From: Flammulina velutipes
Taxonomy: Eukaryota; Basidiomycota; Agaricomycetes; Agaricales; Physalacriaceae
DNA length: 64,000 bases
Reading direction: 5' to 3'
NCBI GenBank assembly: GCA_011800155.1
Contig: CM022375.1
Span: 186,001-250,000 of the forward strand
The position numbers and the translations under genes are program-made. Position 1 is the stretch's first letter. Every line of letters starts with the position of its first letter. The notes beneath the pieces were generated by a model. The model had not been told where the DNA came from. It saw only the letters and a list, made by a program, of their open reading frames with translations, and did no database searches. Below, in pieces: positions 47,861-58,390 of this stretch.

Positions 47861-49015
47861 ATCAACCACATATTCTATCTCACTGGATAAGTTCAGCTCC
47901 AACCCTCACGCGTTTGGGATGGGTTCACCAACCCCCCTCGCTTTCCCACCTAAACTATCGATAACTATCGAGGATGCTCGCGTCGACACGACTTGTAAAT
48001 CAAATCTACCCGAATACACATATCCGCTAGGCCTATAAAGTCAGACAACGCGTCTACTAATCTATACCACGGCTCCATCCAGAAAAGACCATCGCATCTC
48101 TGTCCAAGCTTGGCCACCGCCAAGTCCACAACATCCCCTAGCGCGGAGGAAATCTGACGTCCTCATCCCCGTCCTTGTCGTCGACCAAGAACAGCGGAGC
48201 CGCGGGGGTAGAACAGCGAAGAGACGAGCATGGGGAGGGATCTGAAGAGGTACCAGGTCACTTTGTTATCCGGGGTGACCCCTACGGCAGTGATTAATGC
48301 ACCCACTTGCTACCCTTCCATCCGTAGCTATTGGCTGTCTTACCTGCCTGGCCTGGGGAGGTTGCAGTATACCCGGTGTGACCAGTCTGAACGACTGGGC
48401 TGAGTACATGAGGCTATTCCGATAGGAATGGTACAGACTGACTCTCCGGCTCTGGCCATCTAGAGGCGCTGACAGCGCCTTACGCTGACCTATGGGAGCA
48501 GTGCCTGTCACGGTTTGTTACCCATCACCGCCACCAACAGTTTGGTAAGACGAGACTGGAACATATAGCATGGAGCGCTATTCTTCGTGATGATCGTAGT
48601 ACTTCTAAGGGAGCGGTCTGTTACCTGTATCACAGCTCTAACGTCACTATAGTCGCTTGACGGTGCGAGAGAAAGTCCAGCCGCCATAGTAGTATTGCTC
48701 GAGTTATTAGATGAGCCTCTAATAGCTTTCAGGAAAATTGTACCCTCCCGAATGCTGTTCCTTAAAGCCATTATGTAGACGATGGCAAATAAGGAGGGAT
48801 TAATAGTCCATCAAGTAGCAAATTACGGGAACTTCGAACGACCTTCTTAGCACCATCCGACGCCAGAATGCCATGTATATTCACAAAAGCCCGAGGGGTG
48901 TACAGAAATATAGAGAGTGATGCAGGAGTGGGAAGGGTACAATACATGTCCGAGGAGGTAGGTAGGAATACAATTGCTGATGGGATCCAAGCAGCGGGAG
49001 CACATGTCTGGTATT
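47861..49015. other. No gene supported
   Basis: The plus strand near 48290-48510 has a protein-like run over several frames (for example DWAEYMRLFR) interrupted by stops. It may be a decayed transposon open frame, but I could not assign it. The remainder is short frames. Confidence 0.3.
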
Positions 49016-49276
49016 TTAGACCGTGAAGCTTCTGCCAAGGGCTGGTCGCTGCCAGGCTGATTCCCAGTTGCGTAAAGCCTGGACGAAGCCGGGATTGGGC
49101 TTAAAACAGGCGCGCTGGTGGTGGACAAGAGCAAATGCGGCGTCGTACGACATCTGTCGGTTGCGGATAAGGTATGCAATGACGACCGATGCGCTCTGTG
49201 AGATGCCCTGTTGACAATGAACAAGTATGCTCTTCCCTGCACGGAGCGCGTTATCGATGTGGTTGCATAGTAAAAA
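49016..49276 (-). pseudogene. Dual-specificity phosphatase catalytic end, signature Arg replaced
   Basis: An exon from 49276 (after a CATAG acceptor) to the TAA at 49016-49018 encodes 86 residues with the layout of dual-specificity protein phosphatases. A helix with IDNALRAGKSILVH is followed by the loop HCQQGISQS, then ASVVIAYLIRNRQMSYDAAF and a PNPGFVQALRNWE helix. The Cys of the HC-x5-R signature is present (residue 21), but the Arg is Gln (residue 27, codon 49198-49196). The following Ser is kept. Arg loss normally abolishes phosphate binding, so this is a pseudophosphatase or a dead fragment. No upstream exon with the general-acid Asp was found, so the N-terminal half is missing or unrecognised. 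Confidence 0.7.
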
Positions 49277-50241
49277 CTATGGGTGAGCTTTTTTATCTGT
49301 GTTCTTTCCCTTTTGCACCTGGAGTCCTGGTGTTCTCCCATGCGGTCCAACCATGGGTTGCGCTAGAGGCGGTGGATGGCTGGTAGGCTGGGGGAGAGCT
49401 GCACTTGTGTGAAACCCTGTGAAACCTCCCTCTGTTTTTTACAAGCTGTTTTATTTTTTTGAACTCACCGACGCGTTTCTCAGTGCGAACGACACGTTCA
49501 GGCCGGGAGTTTTCTGCCTTCGCCCTTGGTCCTCCTGTGGTCTGCAACATGGTCTTTGGGTCGCTCCCACAGAGCCGTATGGAGGCGTTGGATGAGGGCT
49601 GTAGCTCCGAAGATGAGTTGGAGCTCGAGTGAGATCAAAACGGAGGGGTGAAGAGGAAGAAGAGGATGGAGGAGGTAGAGAAGGTAGAGAAGATGTGCAG
49701 CCTGGGTCGTCGAGGGTATGTTTTGTTGAATATTGAGCTGCTCTGTCTCACAAGCGCCCAAGCCCTCAGCAATAAAAGCACCGGCCTCTACCAAATGCCC
49801 GCGTCCAGCCTCCTTTTCTTCAGAAGGCACCCTTTCAGACCTGTTGTCGGATTTGGTCGGATTTGGACGGCAGCGCCTCCTGAGCCTTCCTCGAATTCGA
49901 CCACCGTCGCAGTGCTCACCTCGTTCTTTGGGAGCCGAAACTTGTCATTGAGTTTCCCCGTGGTTCGACTTGCTACATCCCCTCTGCCGTGGTGACGCAT
50001 TTCACCTTGGCTGTTCAAAAGGGGGAGACGAGGCATTCAATAACCCAGTATACGGTGGTAGGCTTTTTCGTTGGGTTTATAACGGCTTTTGTTCAGACGG
50101 TGATTGGTTTGCACAAGCGTCGGAAGAGGAAATGGAGCAGCGCGAACAGGATAGCAAGCAGCGCTGGGTGGACGGCCTTTGATTTTTTCCCTTGGTACAT
50201 GGATTGTAGTTTTATCTCGCTCTTGTTCTCGTCGTAATGTA
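49277..50241. other. Upstream of the phosphatase fragment, no gene supported
   Basis: Several minus-strand frames (49293-49550, 49498-49830, 49788-50036) lie where upstream exons of the phosphatase would be, but none has family motifs. The plus frame at 49989-50237 has a hydrophobic segment (VVGFFVGFITAFVQTVIGL) without context. Confidence 0.35.
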
Positions 50242-51016
50242 AGGTAGACGACGCTCATAACCAACGAACCCTGACGTGACGCAATGTGACTACCAAATCG
50301 GGCAAAAGCCCGTTTCGATCACAGCGATTTAGCTAGTATTCGCGGGTTTATAGGCATCTCTGTAGTATTTTGGAAAATCTGTCTCCAACATTTTGTGTAA
50401 AATCATCTTAGCTTTTCAGATCTGTCCCAAGTTCCAAGAAATATTGAGATTCTACCCAGTTAACTTCCGTCTTCTACCTCACCCGCCTGGACACGAAAAC
50501 CTGCATTGGGACATGATGGACAAGCTTCAATGGAAGAAGTAAGAGGTCCTCAACATTTTTGGCAGATCAGAAAAGGCTAATAACCACCTAAGGAGAGTTA
50601 TTCAGGCTTTATATCTGCATAAAGGTGTTGCACAATCCAAGAGGGAGAACAAGGTGTCTGCTCTTTTCCAAGCAATTTGGGTTCTACTAATATATAATCA
50701 TGATGATTGTAACTTATAAAAGCACATTTTCAGAATACAGACTGACTCGGACTGGCTCGGACATGGAGGAGCTTGATGATGCAGGTTTGAGGGTGTAAAT
50801 TGAAGTTATCTCAACGTGTTGATGCCAGATTGACTAGATTTTGAAACATGTAGCACTTATATATATTCTTCGTAATATGTTGGAGTTGGATTTTCCAATT
50901 TCAAGCAGCGAGGCCGTCAAACGTTCAATGAATGCTCGATGAGAGCGTTCAGTGCCCGATTTGGGCAATGTGACTTGATGTGACATATGTTAGTTGATTA
51001 TGAGCGTCGTCTACCT
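50242..51016. mobile_element. TA-flanked miniature inverted-repeat element (Tc1/mariner-like MITE)
   Basis: The ends of this 775-bp segment are inverted repeats. The outer 19 bp, AGGTAGACGACGCTCATAA, match perfectly. Weaker matching continues to about 63 bp, ending in CCAAATCGGGCA at both ends. A TA dinucleotide flanks each side (50240-50241 and 51017-51018), as for Tc1/mariner elements. The interior encodes no transposase and is AT-rich. A three-base TWA duplication (Harbinger) fits less well, because the two flanks read TAA and TTA. Confidence 0.75.
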
Positions 51017-51106
51017 TATTTATGTAGGTTATCCTTATATTTATTTCATTTGGCCTTTCTATTGCGCAAATATTAACAAAATTCTTACTAGCTCCCGTCA
51101 TCAACC

Positions 51107-51604
51107 ATGCAGACGCAGTGTACTCCTCAACGTAACCAGCACAACGCCCAGCGTGGTGGCGGACACACCCAAATAGAGAATCAGCGCGCCACCCAGGCCA
51201 GCGCCCATTACACCGCACCAGGTCATTCCACCCCCCTCCATGCCTCAACCACTGTCTATTCCAACACCCCAAACATCACCGTGTATGAACCATTCAATCC
51301 TATGCTCATCCCATTGAGTGTCCCGCCTAATTCTCCATCCAACGCCTCCCCTAACGCCATTGGTTATGCCCAGCCAGTCTACCACATCGGTGACTGGGCA
51401 AACAATGCCCATCATCAGTTCCGTGAGACGGCAGTGCAGGACGTCTTCGACTTCGCGACTGACCTCTACCGTTTCTCAGTTGAATTAGAAACAAGGTACG
51501 GGCGCAATTGTGCAGCTGCTGCTAAGGCCAAGCGCATGGCCGACTATCTCGGTGCAGTCGCCCATGGCTTGGGCGACCCGGAGGATTATGAGCCGTTGAA
51601 TTGA
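51107..51604 (+). CDS. Unrecognised 165-residue protein
   Basis: A single-exon frame runs from ATG at 51107 to TGA at 51602-51604. Residues 1-85 are polar and rich in Gln, Asn, Thr, Pro and His, probably disordered. Residues about 95-165 are helical (VQDVFDFATDLYRFSVELET, then AKAKRMADYLGAVAHGLG). It begins only 90 bp past the MITE at 50242-51016, with an AT-rich segment in between. No known domain is recognised. The composition shift from disordered to helical and the intact frame favour a real gene. Confidence 0.6.
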   Translation: MQTQCTPQRNQHNAQRGGGHTQIENQRATQASAHYTAPGHSTPLHASTTVYSNTPNITVYEPFNPMLIPLSVPPNSPSNASPNAIGYAQPVYHIGDWANNAHHQFRETAVQDVFDFATDLYRFSVELETRYGRNCAAAAKAKRMADYLGAVAHGLGDPEDYEPLN

Positions 51605-52215
51605 GTTAGGCGGGATGAGAACGAAAGGGAGAGGTTTCCACAACAACCACGTCAAAATGCCGCCATAGTATGCATTGCCCCTTCCCACACTTACATTTTC
51701 TTTTGGCGTTCAATACCTACCACATTGCTCCTGCTGTTTACATTGCTGTCTATCTACTTACAAAAACCGTTACAAAAACTTTCCTACAAAAAATTGTTGT
51801 CTGTTTGCCTTGAAATTGTGTGCGCCACATTTTGTGACAAACAACATCAAATCTCTGATCTCACCTCTTACCATCACCGTCCGTCGCTACTGCTCCTGCT
51901 GCTTCCTCATCGTCGCTCTTTTCTGTCGTTCATTCGCGCCCACTAAAGCTATGTGCTTAGTGTTGCTGCTGCTCTGCCCACTCAGATCCGTTCTAGTGGT
52001 GTCTATCGCTTTTTCCAGCTGAATTTCCGCTGTGGTATACATTTTGAAGGTGTGTATGCTACCCAGGTGCTCGGACAGTTATGCTCATCTCCAGCGCAGA
52101 GGTTCTCTTACGTTGCGCCACACTTCAAGGTCTTTTTTGCCGTATCTGCATCGTACGTCTCACTTTTCGTGATTCGTTCTCCAAAGGCTTATCACTAGTT
52201 TTCTAGCTATTCAAA
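51605..52215. other. No gene supported
   Basis: Cys- and Leu-rich open frames up to 115 codons lack motifs. The T-rich character resembles 3' untranslated or promoter sequence. Confidence 0.35.
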
Positions 52216-52982
52216 ATGCCTGCGATCCCTTGCGAAAACCCGTCGTGCCGGCGTACTTTTGACAGCAAGCGCGGTATGCAGAGCCATCTTCGCCAGGCTA
52301 AATCCTGCTCCTGGTGGATTACATATAGCAAGACCGCTGAACATCTCGCGTACGCACCTGTGTTGAATGTTGAATGACAGCCTCTCGAAGAAATTCAGCC
52401 CGCTGGAACGGCGGACGCTGTGCAGCAGCACTCGGGCAACGATGACAGCGAGTCAGAGGACGGCGAGGTTCAGAACGAGGGCGGGAGAAGGAGGAGGAGG
52501 AGGAGGAGGACACTGACGATGATGAAGATGCTGGAGAAGTCTTTCGCGAATGGCTTGCCCAAGCTCAGGTAAGCGAACTTTATAAGCTGGTTGATATTGG
52601 GCAGTATTGGGGCAGGCTGGCCCAGGACCTTCGACGAAGCGCATCTGTATGTCTAACCTTCTGGGAGCGCGCGCTCGCTATCTCGACGGCGAAGATGATG
52701 AAACCGCTGGTGATGACGGGCACGTTTACGACGACCACCCAACCGCGGGTGTCGTCGTTCGCATGACGCATCAGCTTCACGAATGCTGGGCCACTCCCTT
52801 TGGTACACACGTACCGGTCCCAACACCAGAGGATGATCCCATGGACGGTAGCGGCGGAAAGGTCTCACAGGCGCAGGCGTTGGGTGGCATCGCCCTTTTG
52901 CGTCTGAACTTGATTGGAAGGTGTCTGTGTATAAGTCGCCCAACCTCAAAATGTGCCTTAATGGCCGGGCTCCCGGTCTGAT
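52216..52982 (+). pseudogene. Plavaka-like DNA transposon protein, 5' remnant
   Basis: The ATG at 52216 starts a C2HC zinc finger (Cys6, Cys11, His24, Cys31; CENPSCRRTFDSKRG). An in-frame TGA at 52375-52377 follows. The same frame then continues with an acidic, Ser/Asp/Glu-rich linker. At a GGA microsatellite near 52486-52510 the expected acidic frame is lost. It resumes as EEEEDTDDDEDAGEVFREWL up to a GTAAGC donor near 52570. A third frame to 52979-52981 carries a YDDHPTAGVVVRM...HECWATPFGT segment. Finger, acidic linker and this motif are the N-terminal layout of Plavaka transposon proteins of Agaricomycetes. The transposase core is absent. Confidence 0.6.
52486..52510. repeat. GGA microsatellite
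   Basis: A run of about eight GGA triplets. It coincides with the point where the reading frame of the Plavaka-like remnant shifts, so repeat slippage may have caused that break. Confidence 0.85.
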
Positions 52983-53202
52983 ACGGTATAATTATCTTAT
53001 GTAGCGTTCCTCGCTATCATACATCTACCAACATCGCGCGGTCCGTATTGTCGTCAGGGAGTCCCTTAGTATCCTTAAGCACATTAGATAGTGTGCTGTA
53101 TACAATGTCAGCTCCTCATTGAATACTAATAGTACATCATCGCTCATGGTTATTCAGGAGTACATATTTGATCTATTACGCCAAGAGAGGTGATCATTGT
53201 AA

Positions 53203-53607
53203 TCATCTTGCATCGAGGTTAATACGTAGACTTGCGTCGGGAAGAAAGCACTTACAGAGATTGAGCGACATATTGCTTTGGCTTGTCCAGGACCGATGTA
53301 TCTTGTGTTTCCTTCCCATCTGCCCCTCGTCATGCATTCTTAGCCTGACAAAATCGTCGCCAGCCGCTGGATGCACTCTCAACTTGCAAAGGTTCCAAGG
53401 AAGGTCGCAATGTGCTAGCAGTCTGTGTTGCGAGCTATGATTTTCGAGTCGCTGGAGGCTTCGATGCATCTTCTCGACAGAACATGGTGGGTCGAACTGA
53501 TCATCGAGAATTGAGCTCGTTGTATTCTTCCCCGTCGTCGTCAGACGACCTGACGAGAGATAAGTAGTCCCGTCGAAGAGGAATTGTTGATGGCTTTGAC
53601 TATCCAC
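53203..53607 (-). CDS. Unrecognised open frame, 134 codons
   Basis: A minus-strand frame rich in Ser, Leu, His and Arg that starts at a GTG within a longer open reading. It has no motif, no clear start and no splice context. Listed only as a weak candidate. Confidence 0.2.
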   Translation of the reverse strand: MDSQSHQQFLFDGTTYLSSGRLTTTGKNTTSSILDDQFDPPCSVEKMHRSLQRLENHSSQHRLLAHCDLPWNLCKLRVHPAAGDDFVRLRMHDEGQMGRKHKIHRSWTSQSNMSLNLCKCFLPDASLRINLDAR

Positions 53608-55980
53608 TGCGGCCCAGGATGATGATCCCTATTCACCAGCGACTTGAGCCTCCCGGCTGCAATGCTCTACCGTTATCTTTGACGAGAAAGTCAACGATCT
53701 CGAGGTTCTCCAGTGAGTTGGCTGGTAACAGCGATGATGTGACGGTCGACGGTGAGAAAAGTCCGGGGATGAACGGGAGGATGCGCTTGTCAACACAACC
53801 TCCTCCTCCTCAAGTGGAATACCCTCTAGGCGACCTGATGAGAGACAGCTCCAACAAGGTCCATGTAATTCCAAAGTTTCCCATGAGGATACTGATAATG
53901 TCGTGAAGTTGGTAGCGACGACGCTCATATACTGGACGAACTTGTGGTCAATAGAAAACATCCGATATCTTAACTAAGAAGGCGGTGTATTAGCGTGGGG
54001 TACATGCATCAAAGTTGAAACGCAAAACTCACGTAGGAGGTGTCTACTCGACGGAGTGGGTGTGGGTTCTTGTATACCTGCCATCATCCTCATCCTCATC
54101 ATCAGAGTCCTGTTCCAACATCTCCCAGCATTCTGAAACACAGTAACGTTTGATCCTACAAATCCACCTCCCACGACGACAATGCCAACATATGTAACAT
54201 TCAAAGAAGGCTACGCCACTTTCACAGTCGCCGTGATCGAGGACAAGCCATGCCAGACATAGTACCAACTGCCAGGTCATTGGCGACGTTATAATTCCTG
54301 AGCATACCCACACGTGGTTTTTAATGACATTTGTCAGCGACCGACCGACCAGCCGACCGACCAACCGACCTCCAACTTTGAGCTCCCCTGGTATATCCGG
54401 AGGAGGAAGATCGTTCGAGATCGAAGACGTCGCGAGTCCAAGACCGCCAAGCAAACGGCGATGGAGGTCACCACCATCGTATACGTTAACCATCCACCAC
54501 CGAGGTTGCCAGTTGGACAAGGAGTGGGCATACGTCCCGACCCGATTTGGGCTACCACCTCCGCTCCTTTCTGAATCGGGAGGCAAGGCAGGATATTATA
54601 TCCTGCCTTAATCGCTTGAGGATTTCATAGCTGTAATATGATGAGGGCGAGACAACGCAGAAAGGAAAGCAACATACCAAAAGCGGTTTCTTTTGGAAAT
54701 GATTCGGACGTTGTGGTCTTTCCGAGTCCGGTTTCATGAGCATGGGCCATGACACCATAGCTCGAGAACGCTCGTCCCGCTCGATATCCTGAAATTTGGG
54801 ATGAAAGATGACGGCCGTTTCCAATACCCTTGCAACACCCTGCTACAGATATCAGACAAGGCGTACACACGTACAGTCGACTCACGTTGTTGATGTCCGA
54901 CAACGGAAATTTTTTCGTCGCGAACGCTGATTGTCAGTGTTCCCATTCGGCATCCAACAAACGCCCCTCACGCAGATCGTGCAGGAAAAAAAGTCGCGGC
55001 AAGCTCCCGCTAGAACCGGCGGAAGTGCAGATTCGAAGGGTAGTTCATGGCAGGTACCATGGGGTTGTTCGATAAAGTCTTTGGCAGCGTGGCCAATTCA
55101 GCGCGACGAAACAATGTTCTCGGGAGCTCATTTCTTGGAGAATAGGTGGCCTCGCCAGCTGGGTGTATGGAAGAGGCGTTGCTGCGTGCTCTACTCCGTA
55201 TTCTGATTGTGTATCGCGGGATGAGACTTGTCCAGCCCGCTGTGTATCTGAGTTGCTGGCGGGTTTGGTGGAGATGAACGGAGAGGCTTTTATAACCTAA
55301 AATATGGTCACTTGAGATTAAACCAGTTAGCGCAAGGCAGAAAACGCACAGTTTGTCACGTCGATTTCCTCAGATCTTCGGGGTATGTGCACCTAGAGCG
55401 CCCCTCCATGTCCTCTATCGGGATATCTATTGCCTCGCTGCTCCGGATTATCGGCCTGGCAGCAAGCGACGACAAAATACGCACTATATCTTTCTTGGAT
55501 TCCAGCCCGTCTTCGACATTCTTCGTGCCCAATCCGAACGCACCCGCGCAGATCGCAGCTGCATGCACTTGAGACGGTCCTGGGACGTGCTCGTCAAAGA
55601 CGAGCTCTGGGCGTTGGTGGATCTAGCATTTCGTTGCGTTGGCTGAATCGTATGTCTTGGCTGTGAGTCGCTTGGACAGGGTACGGCAATGAGATCGCCG
55701 GGAGGCGTCAATCTGGGTATGTCTTGGTCTCTTTTCTGGACAGGAAAGCATGGAGCTCGCCTTGCGGTATGCGCATTGAGGGCAACCTGAGGCCTGGTGT
55801 GGAAAGGTATCTTGGACAACGACAACACTTAGACATCTGTATAAAGCGTTAGAAAAATACGAGACGACGACAGAGCCGACATACCATGAGGTTGAGGCCA
55901 GTACGCTATGTCGTCGACGATGGTGATGGTAAGAGGACAAGAAACACATCACCTCCGTCATCACTCTTGCTCTTACCGCC
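53608..55980. other. No gene supported
   Basis: Overlapping short frames on both strands. A minus-strand GLGKT string near 54745 resembles a nucleotide-binding loop but has no supporting helicase or ATPase motif around it. A GACC tetranucleotide run lies at about 54338-54372. Confidence 0.35.
54338..54372. repeat. GACC tetranucleotide microsatellite
   Basis: An imperfect run of GACC/AACC/AGCC tetranucleotides. On either strand it produces low-complexity reading frames that should not be taken as genes. Confidence 0.8.
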
Positions 55981-56151
55981 ATGCCATCACCTACCGAAAT
56001 AAAACAACTCATCTTCAACGAGCTCATCGCGCTCCCTGAGACGTCAGACAGGCAGGCTATCCTCACTCACACTGGCCTGGCCTGCTTTTCTACCCTTAAT
56101 CCGCATGCATTGCTCCAAAATAGTCAGGATTTTCACAAGCAATGTAAATAA
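55981..56151 (+). CDS. Small open frame, 56 residues, unknown
   Basis: ATG at 55981 to TAA at 56149-56151. The product is a helical-looking peptide (TEIKQLIFNELIALPETSDR) with sensible composition. A GTAAAT string just before the stop could be a splice donor, so it may be a first exon. It lies 300 bp before the tandem exon-like array. Family not recognised. Confidence 0.35.
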   Translation: MPSPTEIKQLIFNELIALPETSDRQAILTHTGLACFSTLNPHALLQNSQDFHKQCK

Positions 56152-56449
56152 ACTAGCAGCCTGCATCCACGGTGTAGCACCCATCCTCACGTTCGTTATC
56201 AGCTCCTCTTCCATTCACAGAGATGCTCGCTTCGAGCGGCTATTGTCTCAGGTAACGTTACCTCCCAGTCTTCGAGTTTTTTTGAATTTCAGATGCCACT
56301 GTCTAAGTTCTCAGTAGATTCGCGCGCGATGAATGCCAGCCGAAGGACCTATGATGGTGCGATGCTCTGAATACTACATCGATTACAAGCAACATATCAA
56401 TGCTTAGATGAGCTCATCGTGTCCACCGTTACCAGCTCTGATACCTCTG

Positions 56450-58020
56450 CGTGTACGAAATGACCAACGGCAAAGGTGTGTATCAATTCTGTCTTCGTGA
56501 TTGGGCTGTTTCTAATGGATTCGTACTTAGCTCATTTGTGCCCTTTTCCCGACGCACCACAGCCGCTTGAGGACGCTCAAAGCCCAGCCATCTCATTTGC
56601 TGCTTGTTGAGCCAAATGAAACGATTGGCTTTCAACCTACTCAGCCTGCCCTTTGCATCCCTTCGTTCAGCTTCCGGCTATCGTCAAGCCTTGAGGTGTT
56701 ACGGATGCCATTGGCGATTCATTGCATGACAAGTTATGCAAATGTCTAAAGGACGAATACTGACGGAACGCTTCTCAGCTTCCGTTTTGACAATATTCTC
56801 CCAATGGCGCTAGCTTTTCGCGTGCCACACTATTCGACCGGTGTGCTCTAACGTCAACTATACGTGTCTCTTGCTCCATGCGCGCACGAACGATCAGACC
56901 GCTACGGACGATTTCAGCTTGGACCGCTCGTTGCTTTCTCAACATTGGCCACATAGAGACCCCTCTAGGGCGTCTAATGCTAGTACTATAGCTATATGTG
57001 AGTATCCGCTTGCGTTACAGTCTGAAAACACTGACGGAACGTTGATTAGACTCACATGTCAATAAGATTTCAATGTGAACATACCTTCGTGTACGATCAA
57101 TGCACGGTAAGAGATCGCTAGCGTCTACTAAACGGCTTGTTATCTGCGTGTTGACGCAACTAAATAGGGATGTACTGTCGATTTCATGATCAACATCTTC
57201 GCGGCCTGGCTTGGTGTCATGTTCCGCAATGGCTGCCCTGCTGGCCCTTTGGGAGGTTCCATATAATGTGGGTATTGATATGTATGTCTCTGATTAGCAT
57301 AATACCGGCAGACGATGACGTGATATGGCCTAAACTCCCGTTTCGCATATTTCACAAAACAGTCATAGCCTCGCGCAGAATAGACATACGAACGGCGCAT
57401 CCCTAAGGCAGACTATTCGCGTCTCTTGCTATACATCGACGTGAACGAATGGGCCCCTGCGGAGACTTTCAACTTGGAGCGCCGCCACACAGATTTTGGA
57501 CCGGATTCCCATTTCGACAATGGCCGTGGAACGACCCACCTGGAGCATTGAATACAGATATAAGACCAATATGTGAGTGTCCGATTGCATTCAAGTTCGA
57601 AAACACTGACGGAATGTAGCCTAGAGTCACTTGTGTGACAAATCTTATAAGGAACATAACTTGGTGTATAGCGAAGGTATAGATGAGGCGTTGCTAATGC
57701 CGACTGAACGACTCATTTTACTTGTGCCGATATGGACGAATGAGCCAGCACTGTCGATTTCAGAATCGAGACCATCCGCGCCGAGGACATAAATTGACGT
57801 AGTTTTCGACAATAGCCGCTCAGCTGGGCATATATAAGGTCCCATACGACGAGGGTATTGATACGTGAGTGTTCAATGTGTTCAATTTTTGCAGACGCTG
57901 ACGGAATAATTCTTAGACTCTCGGGTGCGCATGTTTGGATACGGTCATAACTTTGCGTAGACATTACCTGTACACTAGATATCGCTGGCGCCGCATACAC
58001 AATTTATTTCACACCCATAG
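56450..58020 (+). repeat. Tandem array of about 290-bp units with intron-like junctions
   Basis: A donor-like GT(G/A)(A/T)GT site recurs at about 57000, 57285, 57571 and 57866, so the period is 285-295 bp. Three of these are followed about 30 bp later by a branch-like ACTGACGGAA or GCTGACGGAA and a TTAG/CTAG acceptor; the same acceptor block also occurs near 56760. Between introns, exon-like segments share blocks such as ACTGTCGATTTCA and GGTATTGATA. All copies carry stops. The array is best read as a decayed tandemly repeated exon-intron unit. The plus strand is inferred from the splice signals. Confidence 0.6.
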
Positions 58021-58390
58021 ACGTGCATGAGAACAGATGCATTGGTTCTTTGATCCAACCTATATGTATCCCAGATCCTGCACCATCCTTGCCAGTGCGG
58101 AATCAGGACCTATCGACATCGTTCCAAGTCGTTTTCGAGATGCTTACATCGCCGTCAAGCTCCATTACCACCTCATACGAATGCCGTCGCGACGAGCGAC
58201 AGCAAAAACAGAATGGTCAGCCTGGGATTGGGTTGTGTACGATTATGCCATTCCACTACGCCAACGTACGGTAATGCAGTGTAAAGCCCTTCCAGTGAGT
58301 ACATGTAGGTGTCTGTAGATATAATGTAGTAAGCATTGAAGTCCGTATGAAAATAATTAGAAATATCGAAGTAAATTCGCCCAACCAGCT

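Noticed and set aside
48290..48520. Protein-like plus-strand stretch suggestive of a transposon polyprotein
   Set aside because: Stops interrupt it in all frames, and no reverse-transcriptase, integrase or transposase motif can be identified.
54700..54800. Minus-strand GLGKT, like a helicase or ATPase nucleotide-binding loop
   Set aside because: No other helicase motif lies nearby in any frame, and the surrounding sequence does not fit SNF2 or other families.
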